Notes: generated by a model not told the origin, from the sequence alone. 64,000 nucleotides of DNA from an uncultured Caldimonas sp. (GCF_946480305.1 NZ_CAMLJQ010000003.1:124001-188000); one strand, 5' to 3'; positions 45,954-56,206 are shown, numbered from the stretch's first letter. Numbers and translations: made by a program.

Positions 45954-47330
45954 ATGACCAACCGCAGAACCTTCTTCAAGACGGCAGGTGCCGTGGCGCT
46001 CGGCGCGACAGCCGTCAGCCGCGTCGGCGCGGCTTCGCTGCCCGAGGCCGTGATCCAGACTTCGCCGTCGATGCAGCCACCGCTCGTGCCCACGACCGGG
46101 CGGCCCTACAACCCTGTCGTGACGCTCAACGGCTGGTCGCTGCCCTGGCGCATGAAAGACGGCGTCAAGGAATTCCATCTGGTGGCCGAGCCCGTGGTGC
46201 GCGAGTTCGCACCCGGCATGAATGCCAACCTGTGGGGCTACAACGGCTCCAGCCCCGGCCCCACCATCGAGGCGGTAGAGGGCGATCGCGTGCGCATCTT
46301 CGTCACCAACAAGCTGCCCGAGCACACCACGGTGCACTGGCACGGCATCCTGCTGCCGTCCGGCATGGACGGCGTGGGCGGCCTGAGCCAGCCGCATATC
46401 AAGCCCGGCAAGACCTTCGTCTACGAGTTCGTGCTGCAACGCTCGGGCACCTTCATGTACCACCCGCACGCCGACGAGATGACGCAGATGGCGATGGGCA
46501 TGATGGGCATGTTCATCGTGCACCCGAAGAACCCGCGCGAGTTCAAGGTGGACCGCGACTTCGTGTTCCTGCTCGCGTCCTACGACATCGAACCGGGCAG
46601 CGCGACACCGCGCACGGCGGAGATGACCGACTTCAACCTCTGGACGTGGAACAGCCGGGTGTTCCCAGGCATCGACCCGCTCGTTGCCCGCACCGGCGAT
46701 CGCGTTCGCATACGCGTCGGCAACCTCACGATGACCAACCACCCGATCCACATGCATGGCCCTCACTTCGAGGTCACCGGCACCGATGGCGGCTGGGTAC
46801 CGAAGTCCGCGCGGTGGCCGGAAGTGACGACGGATGTCGCCGTCGGGCAGATGCGGGCGATCGAATTCGATGCGGTCGCCGGCGACTGGGCCATCCACTG
46901 CCACAAGTCGCACCACACGATGAACGCGATGGGTCATGACGTTCCCAACATGATCGGCGTGGACCATCGCGGCGTTGCCGAGCGCATCACGAAGCTGGTA
47001 CCCGACTACATGGTGATGGGCGAGCGCGGCATGGCCGACATGGGCGAGATGGAGATGCCGCTGCCGGACAACACCCTGCCCATGATGACCGGCAGCGGCC
47101 CCTTCGGTGCACTGGAGATGGGCGGCATGTTCAGCGTGGTGAAGGTGCGCGACGACGTGAAGCCGGGTGACTACAAGGACCCGGGCTGGTATCGACACCC
47201 GCCTGGAACCGTCGCCTATGAATACCAGGGCGAGTTGCAGCCGCCGTCGCGTGCTGCCGCGCCGCAGGGTCGGGGCGCGGACGTGCAGGTGCGCAAGCCC
47301 TCCGGTCGCTTGCGCCATCACGGCCATTGA
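45954..47330 (+). CDS. multicopper oxidase, Tat-exported
   Basis: The 458-aa protein has a twin-arginine leader (NRRTFFKTAGAVALGATA). All four copper-binding loops are present: H128-W-H130-G, H170-P-H172, H263-P-I-H266-M-H268-G, and H315-C316-H317 then His321. Met-rich segments (MTQMAMGMMGM, MVMGERGMADMGEMEM) probably bind extra copper. The likely role is oxidising periplasmic Cu(I) to less toxic Cu(II). A TTG at 45942 would overlap the TolC stop; ATG 45954 is preferred. It is shorter than PcoA/CopA-type enzymes (about 600 aa). Confidence 0.92.
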   Translation: MTNRRTFFKTAGAVALGATAVSRVGAASLPEAVIQTSPSMQPPLVPTTGRPYNPVVTLNGWSLPWRMKDGVKEFHLVAEPVVREFAPGMNANLWGYNGSSPGPTIEAVEGDRVRIFVTNKLPEHTTVHWHGILLPSGMDGVGGLSQPHIKPGKTFVYEFVLQRSGTFMYHPHADEMTQMAMGMMGMFIVHPKNPREFKVDRDFVFLLASYDIEPGSATPRTAEMTDFNLWTWNSRVFPGIDPLVARTGDRVRIRVGNLTMTNHPIHMHGPHFEVTGTDGGWVPKSARWPEVTTDVAVGQMRAIEFDAVAGDWAIHCHKSHHTMNAMGHDVPNMIGVDHRGVAERITKLVPDYMVMGERGMADMGEMEMPLPDNTLPMMTGSGPFGALEMGGMFSVVKVRDDVKPGDYKDPGWYRHPPGTVAYEYQGELQPPSRAAAPQGRGADVQVRKPSGRLRHHGH

Positions 47331-47357
47331 ATTCCATTTGCAATGAGGAACTTGCGC

Positions 47358-47858
47358 ATGAACATCAGGTACCTGCTTTCATTGACGGCAGCGCTCGCGC
47401 TGCCCGTCGGCAACGCCGCCCATGCACACGGCAACGAAGACCACCCCGCAGCGGCCCGTCGGTACGACAACACGAAAGTGGAGAACACGGCCTTCGGGCG
47501 CGAGGGCAACCCGAAACAGGCCACGCGGACGATACGCGTGGACATGAGCGATGCCATGCGCTTCACCCCCGCCGAGATCGCCGTGAAGCGCGGCGAGACC
47601 GTGCGCATCGTGGCGGCCAACAAGGGGCAGGTGTTGCACGAGCTCGTTCTCGGCACCGCCGACGAACTCAAGGCTCATGCCGAGATGATGAAGAAGTTCC
47701 CCGGCATGGAGCACGACGAACCGCACATGACGCATGTGAAACCCGGCAAGACCGGCGAGATCGTCTGGCAGTTCACCGAGGCGGGCGAGTTCCAGTTTGC
47801 CTGCCTGCTGCCAGGGCACTTCGAGGCCGGCATGGTCGGCAAGGTGGTGGTCAAGTGA
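47358..47858 (+). CDS. cupredoxin-domain periplasmic copper protein
   Basis: The 166-aa protein has signal peptide MNIRYLLSLTAALALPVGNA. The mature part is a plastocyanin-like cupredoxin with His in VLHELVLG and the C-terminal C-LLPGH-FEAGM cluster giving Cys, His and Met type-1 ligands. The start has AGGAA seven bases before ATG 47358; ATG 47343 is the alternative. It follows the multicopper oxidase and may exchange copper or electrons with it. Confidence 0.87.
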   Translation: MNIRYLLSLTAALALPVGNAAHAHGNEDHPAAARRYDNTKVENTAFGREGNPKQATRTIRVDMSDAMRFTPAEIAVKRGETVRIVAANKGQVLHELVLGTADELKAHAEMMKKFPGMEHDEPHMTHVKPGKTGEIVWQFTEAGEFQFACLLPGHFEAGMVGKVVVK

Positions 47859-47913
47859 AGCGCCGTGAACAGCATTGCCCGCCATCCGCCTCCACACCAA
47901 GAAGGAATCACCA

Positions 47914-48258
47914 ATGAAAGCATTGAATTTGATCCTCGCCGCCGGATGTTTCCTGGCGGCTCCGGCGGCGTTCGCCCAGTCGGGCAGTGACGACCATGCG
48001 TCGCATCATCCCGCTGTCGCGGAGTCGGCAAGCACACCGTCGGCCGAAGGCGAGGTTCGCAAGATCGACAAGGCCGCGGCCAAGGTGACCTTGCGCCACG
48101 GACCGATCGCCAACCTCGAGATGCCGGGCATGACCATGGTGTTCCGCGTCGCGGACGCGAGCCTGCTCGATCAGTTGACGGTGGGCGACAAGGTCCGCTT
48201 TTCGGCCGAGCGCCTCAACGGGGTGATCACGCTGACGCGCGTAGAGGTCGTCAAGTGA
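47914..48258 (+). CDS. CusF-like periplasmic copper-binding protein
   Basis: The 114-aa protein has a signal peptide (MKALNLILAAGCFLAAPAAFA) and an OB-fold CusF-type domain. The metal site reads HGPIANLEMPGMTM: the His and two Met ligands of CusF are kept, but the Trp that caps Cu(I) in E. coli CusF is replaced by Met. AAGGA precedes ATG 47914; the frame is open to 47875. It would deliver Cu(I) or Ag(I) to the CusCBA pump encoded 0.6 kb downstream. Confidence 0.87.
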   Translation: MKALNLILAAGCFLAAPAAFAQSGSDDHASHHPAVAESASTPSAEGEVRKIDKAAAKVTLRHGPIANLEMPGMTMVFRVADASLLDQLTVGDKVRFSAERLNGVITLTRVEVVK

Positions 48259-48291
48259 CGGGCCTGCGAGCACGCAACGACATGGTTTCAC

Positions 48292-48305
48292 GGAAGCGTG
48301 CTTCC
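48292..48305. promoter_or_regulatory. 14-bp palindrome before the second half of the copper cluster
   Basis: GGAAGC and GCTTCC flank GT. The two-base centre is too small for an RNA hairpin loop, so a protein-binding site is more likely. It lies 63 bp before the Cys-rich protein gene and after the CusF-like gene. The factor is unknown. Confidence 0.3.
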
Positions 48306-48367
48306 CTTTGACGTCGCGCAATCCGGCCGCCATCACGATGCGAGCCTTTGAGGCTAGACTGCCAGCC

Positions 48368-48784
48368 ATGAGACTGGCCAGGACCGTTCGACGCTGGATC
48401 GCGAGTGCGCTCGTGATGGTGTTCGTCGGTCTGCAGTTGGCGACGGCTGCCTATGCATGTGCGGCGGGCACCGGCACGCCGGGCTCGAATGACTGGGCGC
48501 AGGCCATGGCGGCCATGCCCGATTGCGCCGAGATGGAGCAGTCGCTCGATCCCGGCGATCCGCAGTTGTGCAAGGCGCACTGCGACCAGAACAAGCAGTC
48601 GGTCAATTCTTCGCCAGCGGCCACGGATCCTGCCGGTGCACAGGCCGTCGACTGGCTGCTGAGCCGCCTGCTGCTCCAGCTGCCGCTGGCCGAGCCCGCA
48701 CCGACCGGCACCAAGGCGGCGCCTTCCGGCCCGCCCAAGGGCGCTCCGCCCGCCTACCTCGCTTATCTCGTTCTCCGCAATTGA
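48368..48784 (+). CDS. exported Cys-containing protein of the copper cluster
   Basis: The 138-aa protein has an N-terminal hydrophobic signal (WIASALVMVFVGLQLATAAYA). The mature part carries MPDCAEMEQ and LCKAHCDQ, possible metal-binding Cys/Met/His groups, then a Pro-rich tail ending LAYLVLRN. Similar short proteins occur in copper islands, but no family name is certain. ATG 48368 is chosen because the extension to 48308 lacks signal character; ATG 48338 is possible. Confidence 0.65.
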   Translation: MRLARTVRRWIASALVMVFVGLQLATAAYACAAGTGTPGSNDWAQAMAAMPDCAEMEQSLDPGDPQLCKAHCDQNKQSVNSSPAATDPAGAQAVDWLLSRLLLQLPLAEPAPTGTKAAPSGPPKGAPPAYLAYLVLRN

Positions 48785-48862
48785 ACCCTGACGGCTCCTG
48801 ACGGGCGCGCAGCTTCGCGCCCGGAACTGTCCGTCTTTTCCCGGTTCTTGTGGAGAGCCAAC

Positions 48863-50131
48863 ATGGCCACCAACATGCCGGTCCGCGCAGGCGGGCCGAC
48901 CTTACGTGGCGTCTGCCTGGGCGCCGTTCTTTCCATTTCGCTGGCCGCTGCCTCCTGCGCGGCAGCGCAGCCTCTGGGCTTCGAAGAAGCCCTGGCCCTT
49001 GCCGAGCGGCACTCGCCCGCACTGGAAGCCCGCCGTGCCGGCGTGTCGGCCGCGTCGGCGCAATGGGCCTCGGCGGGCCGCCTGCCCGACCCGCAGCTCG
49101 CGCTCGGGATCGACAACCTTCCCGTCAGCGGGGCCGACCGGTTCCGCTTGAACGCCGAGCCCATGACCATGCGCCGCATCGCGCTGATGCAGGACATGCC
49201 GAATCTCGGCAAGCGCGAGGCGCAACGCGAAGCGGCTCAGGCCCTCGTCGAGCGCGAGCGGGCGCTGTTTTCGTCGGAACAGTTGGCGGTGCGTCGCGGC
49301 GCGGCCATGGCCTGGGTCGACCTGCACTATGCGCAGCGCCGGCTGCAGGAGTTCGAGCAGGCGGAACGCGAGAACCGGCTCCTGCGCGACACCATGGATG
49401 CGCGCGTCGCCCGCGGCGCGGCGCTGCCCGCGGAAGCGCTGATGGCGCGGCAGGAAGCGCTGGCGCTGGCCGAGCAGCGCGACGAACTGGAGGCGGCGTT
49501 GTCGAGTGCGGCTGCCGCGCTCGCACGCTGGACCGGCATCCCCGCGCCCACCGCCGCGACGACCGTGCCCGTGCTCGGGGTGGACGCCGCCGGACTGATC
49601 GAGAAGCTCGACCGGCACGCCGAGCTGCTGGCCTACGAGCCCATGCTCCTGATGGCGCATGCAGAGGTTCGCGATGCGCAGGCCGGCAAGCGCGGGGATT
49701 GGGGCTGGGAGGTGGCGTACTCGAACCGTGCGCGCACCTACGGCGACATGGTGTCGTTCCAGGTGCGGCTGGACTTGCCCCTGTGGCAGAAGACTCGGCA
49801 GGAGCCGCAGCTCGCTGCACGGCAGCGGGAGGCCGAGCGCGTGCAGGCGGAGCGGGAAGACGCCCGGCGCCGGGTGAGGGCAGAGCTGCTCGCCCGGTCG
49901 GCCGAACTGCAGCAACTGGAGCGCGCAGTGACCCGGCAGCAGCAGGACGCATTGCCCCTGGCCCGGCAGCGCACCAGCTTGACGCTCGCGAGCTACGAAG
50001 CCGGGCGGAGCGATCTCGCGAGCGTGCTCTCGGCCCGGCGCGATGAAGTGCAAGCCAGGCTGAGGGCGCTGGAGCTCGAAGCCTCGCTGATGCGCTTGCG
50101 CGCCCAGCTCTCCCATCTCATCGCGGAGTGA
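48863..50131 (+). CDS. cusC: outer-membrane factor of the Cus efflux system (CusC-like)
   Basis: The 422-aa TolC-fold protein has a signal peptide ending near SCAAAQP. The OEP repeats are visible (FEEALALAERHSPALEARRA, later LALGIDNLPVSG and a second repeat with VSFQVRLDLPLWQKTRQEP). GGAGAG lies five bases before ATG 48863. Its stop overlaps a GTG of the next frame. It forms the outer part of the tripartite Cu(I)/Ag(I) pump with the two following genes. Confidence 0.88.
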   Translation: MATNMPVRAGGPTLRGVCLGAVLSISLAAASCAAAQPLGFEEALALAERHSPALEARRAGVSAASAQWASAGRLPDPQLALGIDNLPVSGADRFRLNAEPMTMRRIALMQDMPNLGKREAQREAAQALVERERALFSSEQLAVRRGAAMAWVDLHYAQRRLQEFEQAERENRLLRDTMDARVARGAALPAEALMARQEALALAEQRDELEAALSSAAAALARWTGIPAPTAATTVPVLGVDAAGLIEKLDRHAELLAYEPMLLMAHAEVRDAQAGKRGDWGWEVAYSNRARTYGDMVSFQVRLDLPLWQKTRQEPQLAARQREAERVQAEREDARRRVRAELLARSAELQQLERAVTRQQQDALPLARQRTSLTLASYEAGRSDLASVLSARRDEVQARLRALELEASLMRLRAQLSHLIAE

Positions 50132-50136
50132 TCGAC

Positions 50137-51633
50137 ATGAATGCCAACCTCAAGTATTCCCTGGCGGCCGCGGCGTTGCTCCTGCTCGGGGCAGCCCTGG
50201 GCAGCGCGGCGTCACGATGGTCCGTGTTGGGTGCAGGCCACCCCACGGCCACGGAGCCGGTCCAACCCGCCGCGCCGGGCGGCAACGCACGCGATGTCCT
50301 GTACTGGTACGACCCCATGGTGCCGCAGCACAAGTTCGACAAGCCGGGCAAGTCGCCGTTCATGGACATGCAGCTTGTGCCGAGGTACGCCGACGAAACA
50401 CCGGCAGGCGCCGTCAGCGTGGACCCGCGACTTGCACAGACACTGGGCTGGCGTACCGCCGTGGTCGAACGCCAAAGCACGGCACCGGTGGTGGAGGTGC
50501 CGTCTTCGCTGCAACTCAACGAACGTGAGGTGGCGATCGTGCAGGCCCGCAGCGGGGGCTTCGTGCAGCGCGTCTTTCCGCTGGCGCCGGGCGACGTCAT
50601 CCGCGCCGGCCAGGTGATTGCCGAGTTGCTGGTGCCCGAATGGGCCGGCGCCCAGCAGGAGTTTCTGGCCATCCGGGCTGCCGGCGACCCGGCGCTGACG
50701 TCGGCCGCGAGGCAGCGGCTGGTCTGGCTCGGCATGCCCGAGTCGTCGATCGCCGAGCTGGAGCGCAGCGGCCAGGCGCGGGCAACCACCACGGTGCATG
50801 CGCCGATCGGTGGGCTGGTGCGGGAGCTGTCCGTCCGCCAGGGGATGACGGTTGCGCCGGGCATGACGCTGGCCCAGATCACCGGGCTGTCCAGCGTCTG
50901 GTTGGAAGCGGCCGTCCCCGAGGCTCAGGCATGGGCCGCCCGGCCCGGTGCGGCCGTCCAGGTGACGTTGCCGGCCTACCCGGGCGAGACGCACGCCGGC
51001 CGGGTCGCGGCGGTGCTGCCGCAGACGGACGTGCAGACGCGAACCTTGCGGGTACGCGTCGAGCTGCCCAATGCGGAAGGCCGGTTGCGCGCCGGGCTGT
51101 TCGCCACCGCTCGCTTCGAGGGGCAGCCGCAGGAGATGCTCGTGCTGCCGTCCGAAGCCGTCATCCGCACCGGGCAGAGGACGCTGGCCTATGTGGTGGA
51201 CGGGCCCGGCAAGTACCGGCCGGTCGAGGTGGAGGTGGGACGGGACCTCGGCGACAGGCTGCAGGTCATCTCCGGGTTGCAGGCCGGTCAGGAGGTGGTT
51301 GTGTCGGGCCAGTTCCTGATCGACTCGGAAGCGAGCATGCAAGGACTGCTGACACGGCAGGCCGGCGAGGCGGGTGCAGGCTCCACCGGGCTGGCGGGCG
51401 CAACGACGCACGCGGCCGTCGGCACGGTGGTCGAGCTCGCTGATTCGGAGATCACGCTCGACCACGGCCCGGTGCCTGCATTGAAATGGGGCGCGATGGA
51501 AATGGCCTTCCGGCTGCCGCGCCGCGACCTGGCGCCAGGCATCAAGGTCGGCGATCGGGTGCGTTTCGAATTCGTGCAGGTCGACGATGGCTACGAGATC
51601 CGCAGCCTGCAGCGCGAAGGAGCGGCACGATGA
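50137..51633 (+). CDS. cusB: RND efflux adaptor CusB with C-terminal CusF-like domain
   Basis: The 498-aa membrane fusion protein has an N-terminal anchor, then the CusB metal-binding segment [12 protein letters not shown]...MDMQLVP with Met ligands. The barrel-sandwich, helical hairpin and beta-barrel domains follow ([35 protein letters not shown]). Residues about 430-498 form an extra CusF-type OB domain with the complete ligand set, [14 protein letters not shown]. The adaptor thus carries its own copper chaperone. GGAG precedes ATG 50137. It overlaps cusA by 4 bp. Confidence 0.92.
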   Translation: MNANLKYSLAAAALLLLGAALGSAASRWSVLGAGHPTATEPVQPAAPGGNARDVLYWYDPMVPQHKFDKPGKSPFMDMQLVPRYADETPAGAVSVDPRLAQTLGWRTAVVERQSTAPVVEVPSSLQLNEREVAIVQARSGGFVQRVFPLAPGDVIRAGQVIAELLVPEWAGAQQEFLAIRAAGDPALTSAARQRLVWLGMPESSIAELERSGQARATTTVHAPIGGLVRELSVRQGMTVAPGMTLAQITGLSSVWLEAAVPEAQAWAARPGAAVQVTLPAYPGETHAGRVAAVLPQTDVQTRTLRVRVELPNAEGRLRAGLFATARFEGQPQEMLVLPSEAVIRTGQRTLAYVVDGPGKYRPVEVEVGRDLGDRLQVISGLQAGQEVVVSGQFLIDSEASMQGLLTRQAGEAGAGSTGLAGATTHAAVGTVVELADSEITLDHGPVPALKWGAMEMAFRLPRRDLAPGIKVGDRVRFEFVQVDDGYEIRSLQREGAAR

Positions 51634-54600
51634 TCGCGGCCATCATCCGTTGGTCCGTCGCGAACCGTTTCCTGGTCCTGCTTGCGACGGCCTTCCTCGC
51701 TGCGGCGGGGGTGCTGTCGCTGCGCTCGACGCCCATCGACGCGCTGCCGGATCTGTCCGACGTGCAGGTCATCATCCGCACCAGCTACCCGGGCCAGGCG
51801 CCGCAGATCGTCGAAAACCAGGTGACCTATCCACTGGCCACCACGATGCTGTCGGTGCCGGGTGCCAAGGCGGTCCGAGCCTTTTCGTTCTTCGGCGACT
51901 CTTTCGTCTACGTGCTGTTCGACGACGGCACCGACCTGTACTGGGCCCGCTCCCGGGTGCTGGAGTACCTCAGTCAGGTGCAAGGCAGGCTGCCTGCCAC
52001 CGCCAAGGCATCGCTCGGCCCGGATGCCACCGGCGTGGGCTGGGTGTACCAGTACGCGCTGGTCGATCGCAGCGGTCGCCACGATCTGGCCCAGCTCCGC
52101 GCACTGCAGGACTGGTTCCTCAAGTTCGAGCTGAAATCCATCCCGGACGTGGCCGAAGTGGCCACCGTCGGTGGGATGGTCAAGCAGTACCAGGTCGTGC
52201 TCGACCCGGCGAAGCTGGTGGCCTATGGCGTCACCCACACGCAGGTGCGCGAGGCGTTGATGAAGGGCAACCAGGAGTCCGGCGGCGCCGTGCTGGAACT
52301 CGCCGAAGCCGAGTACATGGTGCGCGCCAGCGGCTACCTGGCGACGCTGGCGGATTTCAAGGCGGTGCCGCTTGCCGTTCGGGGCGGCGTGCCGGTGCTG
52401 CTCGGCGACGTGGCCACGGTTCAGCTGGGGCCGGAGATGCGCCGGGGCATCTCGGAGCTCGACGGCCAGGGCGAGACGGTCGGGGGCGTCGTCATCCTGC
52501 GCAGCGGCAAGAACGCGCAGGCCGCCATTGCCGCGATCAAGGACAAGCTGGCGCAACTGAGGGCCAGCCTGCCCGAAGGCGTCGAGATCGTCACGACGTA
52601 CGACCGCAGTTCGCTGATCCAGCGCGCGATCGACAACCTGTCCGTCAAGCTGCTCGAGGAGTTCGTGGTCGTCGCGCTGGTGTGCGCCGTGTTCCTCTGG
52701 CACCTGCGCTCTGCGCTGGTTGCGATCATCTCGCTGCCGCTCGGCGTCCTGGCGGCGTTCCTCGTGATGCAGTACCAGGGGCTCAATGCCAACATCATGT
52801 CGCTCGGCGGGATCGCCATCGCCATCGGCGCGATGGTCGATGCCGCGGTCGTGATGATCGAGAACGCGCACAAGAAGCTCGAGGCCTGGCAGCACGAACA
52901 CCCGGGCGAAGTGCTGGCCGGGCCTGCGCGCTGGCAGTTGATCACCGATGCGGCGGTCGAGGTCGGCCCGGCGCTGTTCTTCTCGCTGCTGATCATCACG
53001 CTGTCGTTCATTCCGGTGTTCACCCTGCAGGCCCAGGAGGGGCGGTTGTTCGGGCCGCTGGCGTTCACCAAGACCTACGCGATGGCGGCCGCTGCCGGGC
53101 TGTCGATCACCCTGATCCCGGTGCTGATGGGCTACTGGATCCGCGGGCGTATCCCGCAAGAGCAGCGCAACCCGATCACCCGCGCGTTGATCGCCGTCTA
53201 CCGGCCGGCGCTGGAATGGGTGCTGCGCTGGCCCAGGCTCACCCTGTTCATCGCCGTGCTGGCGTTTGCCACCTCGGCATGGCCGCTGATGCGTCTGGGC
53301 GGCGAATTCCTGCCGCCGCTCGACGAAGGCGATCTCCTGTACATGCCCTCGGCATTGCCTGGCCTGTCGGCCCAGAAGGCGGCCGAGCTGCTGCAGATCT
53401 CGGACCGCATGATCCGCACGGTGCCCGAGGTCGAGCGCGTGTTTGGCAAGGCCGGGCGCGCGGAATCCGCCACCGACCCGGCGCCGCTCGAAATGTTCGA
53501 GACCACCGTGCAGCTCAAGCCGCGCGAGCAGTGGCGCCCCGGCATGACGCCCGAGGCGCTGATCGAGGAGCTCGACCGGGTCGTCAAGGTGCCGGGCCTG
53601 TCCAACATCTGGATTCCGCCCATCCGCAACCGCATCGACATGCTCGCCACGGGGATCAAGAGCCCGATCGGGATCAAGGTGTCGGGGACCGACCTGGCGC
53701 ATATCGACCGCATTGCGGCGCAGGTGGAGTCGGTGGCGAAGACGGTGCCGGGCGTGAGTTCGGCGCTGGCCGAGCGACTCACTGGCGGGCGGTATGTCGA
53801 CGTGCAGATCGACCGCCTGGCCGCCGCGCGTTACGGGCTGAACGTCGTCGACGTGCAGTCGGTGGTGGCCGGTGCGGTCGGCGGCGAGAACATCGGGGAA
53901 ACAGTGGAAGGGCTGGCGCGCTTCCCCATCAGTCTGCGTTATCCGCGCGAGTTGCGCGACACCCCCGAGAAGCTGCGCAACCTGCCGGTGCTGACGCCGG
54001 CGGGCGAACAGATCACCCTCGGCAGCGTGGCACGCATCCGGCTGGTGGACGGCCCGCCCATGCTCAAGAGCGAGAACGCGCGGCCGTCGGGCTGGGTGTA
54101 CATCGACGTGCGGGGTCGCGATATCGCCTCGGTGGTCGACGATCTGCGGCAGGCGGTCGAAGCCGGTGTCCGGCTGGAGCCGGGGATGAGCCTGGCCTAC
54201 TCCGGCCAGTTCGAGTACCTCGAGCGCGCCAACGCGCGGCTGAAGCTCGTGGTGCCTGCCACGCTGCTCATCATCTTCGTGCTGCTGTACCTGACCTTCC
54301 GCCGTGTCGAGGATGCGGTGCTGATCATGGCGACCCTGCCGCTGGCTTTGACCGGCGGCATCTGGTTCCTGCATCTGCTCGGCTACCACCTCTCGATCGC
54401 CACCGGCGTCGGCTTCATTGCCCTGGCCGGTGTTGCCGCCGAGTTTGGCGTGGTGATGTTGCTGTACCTGAAGCAGGCCCTCGACGCGCGCCTGCGTGCA
54501 GGACAAGAGGCTGGCCCCGACACGGTGCTGGACGCGATACGGGAGGGCGCCGTGCTGCGCGTGCGGCCCAAGGCCATGACGGTGGCCGTCATCCTGGCAG

Positions 54601-54809
54601 GCCTGATCCCCATCGTGTGGGGCAGCGGCACCGGCTCGGAGGTGATGAGCCGCATCGCAGCGCCGATGCTGGGCGGCATGGTGACCGCGCCGCTGTTGTC
54701 GTTGTTCGTGGTGCCCGCGGCATTCCTGTTGTCGAGGAAGAGGAGGCCAGGCGCTGCGTGGACGCTGTCATCGTCCCGCGAGGGCGCCTTGCCGGAGACC
54801 CGATCGTGA
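51630..54809 (+). CDS. cusA: Cu(I)/Ag(I) RND efflux pump CusA
   Basis: The 1059-aa inner-membrane pump has the RND layout of 12 helices and two large periplasmic loops. The TM4 motif [18 protein letters not shown] marks the monovalent-metal (HME4, CusA/SilA) class rather than the CzcA class. Methionines in APLEMFETT and [15 protein letters not shown] correspond to the three-Met copper site region of E. coli CusA. ATG 51630 overlaps the cusB stop. Driven by proton motive force, it expels Cu(I)/Ag(I) through CusB and CusC. Confidence 0.94.
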   Translation: MIAAIIRWSVANRFLVLLATAFLAAAGVLSLRSTPIDALPDLSDVQVIIRTSYPGQAPQIVENQVTYPLATTMLSVPGAKAVRAFSFFGDSFVYVLFDDGTDLYWARSRVLEYLSQVQGRLPATAKASLGPDATGVGWVYQYALVDRSGRHDLAQLRALQDWFLKFELKSIPDVAEVATVGGMVKQYQVVLDPAKLVAYGVTHTQVREALMKGNQESGGAVLELAEAEYMVRASGYLATLADFKAVPLAVRGGVPVLLGDVATVQLGPEMRRGISELDGQGETVGGVVILRSGKNAQAAIAAIKDKLAQLRASLPEGVEIVTTYDRSSLIQRAIDNLSVKLLEEFVVVALVCAVFLWHLRSALVAIISLPLGVLAAFLVMQYQGLNANIMSLGGIAIAIGAMVDAAVVMIENAHKKLEAWQHEHPGEVLAGPARWQLITDAAVEVGPALFFSLLIITLSFIPVFTLQAQEGRLFGPLAFTKTYAMAAAAGLSITLIPVLMGYWIRGRIPQEQRNPITRALIAVYRPALEWVLRWPRLTLFIAVLAFATSAWPLMRLGGEFLPPLDEGDLLYMPSALPGLSAQKAAELLQISDRMIRTVPEVERVFGKAGRAESATDPAPLEMFETTVQLKPREQWRPGMTPEALIEELDRVVKVPGLSNIWIPPIRNRIDMLATGIKSPIGIKVSGTDLAHIDRIAAQVESVAKTVPGVSSALAERLTGGRYVDVQIDRLAAARYGLNVVDVQSVVAGAVGGENIGETVEGLARFPISLRYPRELRDTPEKLRNLPVLTPAGEQITLGSVARIRLVDGPPMLKSENARPSGWVYIDVRGRDIASVVDDLRQAVEAGVRLEPGMSLAYSGQFEYLERANARLKLVVPATLLIIFVLLYLTFRRVEDAVLIMATLPLALTGGIWFLHLLGYHLSIATGVGFIALAGVAAEFGVVMLLYLKQALDARLRAGQEAGPDTVLDAIREGAVLRVRPKAMTVAVILAGLIPIVWGSGTGSEVMSRIAAPMLGGMVTAPLLSLFVVPAAFLLSRKRRPGAAWTLSSSREGALPETRS

Positions 54810-54891
54810 TTCTCGGCACCAGCGTCCACCTGCGTCGAGCGCCGCCGACGGGCTCGCCAATTGCTGGTCCTGCGGCAAATGGAGCACGCCC

Positions 54892-55140
54892 ATGGCAAAC
54901 ATCCAAGGTCTTCACACGCACGCACTGACGGGGCAGCAGTTCGCTTATCGGGGCGACTACCGGGTCGAGGGCCAGGTGGCACGCTGGCGGGCGCGCGTTG
55001 AATACGGGGGCACGGTGGTCGACCAGCTCGAAGGCGTGGCCGTGTTCGATTCGGCGGACATGGACGCCGCCAAGGCTGTAGCCGTGAGCGTGCGCAGCCG
55101 CATCGACGCCGCCGACTACGACACCCGTCCGGGGCATTGA
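54892..55140 (+). CDS. hypothetical protein, 82 aa
   Basis: The small soluble protein has GGAG seven bases before its ATG, so it is probably translated. It alternates predicted strands (FAYRGDYRVEGQVARWRARV, then VFDSADMDAAKAVAVSV) and ends in DTRPGH. No family was recognised. It follows cusA by 82 bp on the same strand and may be read through from the copper operon. Confidence 0.55.
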   Translation: MANIQGLHTHALTGQQFAYRGDYRVEGQVARWRARVEYGGTVVDQLEGVAVFDSADMDAAKAVAVSVRSRIDAADYDTRPGH

Positions 55141-55193
55141 CGCGGCACATGGCTTGCTGGGCGTTCTTCCGCACCACCTAGGGGAACGGAACG

Positions 55194-55403
55194 ATGGACC
55201 TGCCGAAACTCCGCTGGATCCGGCGCTGCGCCCAGCGCTTTCTCGACACCAACCCGTGGCTCGACGCCGATCAGGCGATCACGCTGGCTGCCGGGCTGTG
55301 GCTCAAGGCCGATGACGAGCACACGCCCGAGGAGGCTGCCGACACCGAGGCTGCTGCCTGGGAGGACGACCGCGACGCTTCCGGCTCCACCCTGCTGCAC
55401 TGA
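55194..55403 (+). CDS. hypothetical protein, 69 aa
   Basis: GGGGAACGGA precedes the ATG. The N-terminal half is basic and helical (DLPKLRWIRRCAQRFL) and is followed by NPWLDADQAITLAAGLW. The C-terminal third is strongly acidic (EEAADTEAAAWEDDRDA). No family was recognised. It lies 53 bp after the previous small gene. Confidence 0.5.
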   Translation: MDLPKLRWIRRCAQRFLDTNPWLDADQAITLAAGLWLKADDEHTPEEAADTEAAAWEDDRDASGSTLLH

Positions 55404-55600
55404 CCATGTCCCTGGCCCGATCGTGAAATAGGTTCAAACCCTTCCGTCCTCGTCCTGCCGTTCCTGCCAGCGGACATCTGCCGGTGGTAAGGTGCAAGGG
55501 TCGCACGAGGAGGGTGGTTTGGACGGATTGAACTTTCCCCGCAGGTGCGCTGCTGCAGCCCGAGCTGCGGCAGCCCGGGTGGTCGACGCGGGAGATGGCC

Positions 55601-55960
55601 ATGGCAGATGAGCGCAGCGGCAACACCGCCGACGCCCACTGGCTGCGCATGGTCGACCAGTGCTCCGGCAAGCCGGCGTCGCCCGGCAAACACCCGCGAC
55701 CGGGCCGCACGGCTTCCAGGTCTCCCAGCGTTCTTCCCTCTGCGGTGCAAGGCCCGCCTTCTGAGCGCGACGTGCTGCAAGCACGCCTGCCGGAGGTGGC
55801 GCAACACCTGCGCGCACGGCGCGTCGATCTGATTTCCCAGCGTGACATCGGCCAGTACCTGGCGCTCGAATGGCTCGAGTGGCATGGCGGCTCCCTGCGG
55901 CTCACCGCGGTGGGGCACAACGTCTGCGATCAGGTAGTGCAGCGGGAAAACAACAACTGA
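55601..55960 (+). CDS. hypothetical protein, about 119 aa
   Basis: GGAG six bases before ATG 55601 supports this start; ATG 55595 overlaps that site. The first 50 residues look disordered (PGKHPRPGRTASRSPS). The C-terminal half looks folded (LISQRDIGQYLALEWLEWHG, LRLTAVGHNVCDQV). No family or motif was recognised. A hairpin lies 15 bp downstream. Confidence 0.5.
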   Translation: MADERSGNTADAHWLRMVDQCSGKPASPGKHPRPGRTASRSPSVLPSAVQGPPSERDVLQARLPEVAQHLRARRVDLISQRDIGQYLALEWLEWHGGSLRLTAVGHNVCDQVVQRENNN

Positions 55961-55974
55961 CATGTTCCCGTCGC

Positions 55975-55998
55975 CCTCTCGTTTTCCCTGACGAGAGG
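55975..55998 (+). terminator. hairpin after the small-gene trio
   Basis: CCTCTCGT at 55975-55982 and ACGAGAGG at 55991-55998 form a perfect 8-bp stem with an 8-base loop. Only a short TTTT follows a few bases later, so termination strength is uncertain. Confidence 0.45.
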
Positions 55999-56206
55999 CG
56001 GTTTTCGGCCTGCTTTTGCCGCTTGTATTGCGATTCTTTCGTGTGATCGTCACCGTTGAAACTACGGCGACTACAGATCGAAACGAACCAAATATGCCGT
56101 CAGAACGCGCTTCCTACATTGGCTTCGCACGAACGGGGGAGACACAGTAGTTCTCGCTGCCAACCCTCCGTTGTCGTGATGTCTGTCCAACAACTGGAGG
56201 AGCGCA

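Noticed and set aside
56020..56100. LacI-type operator before lamB
   Set aside because: GATCGAAACGAACC looks like a half-site but no symmetric partner is present.
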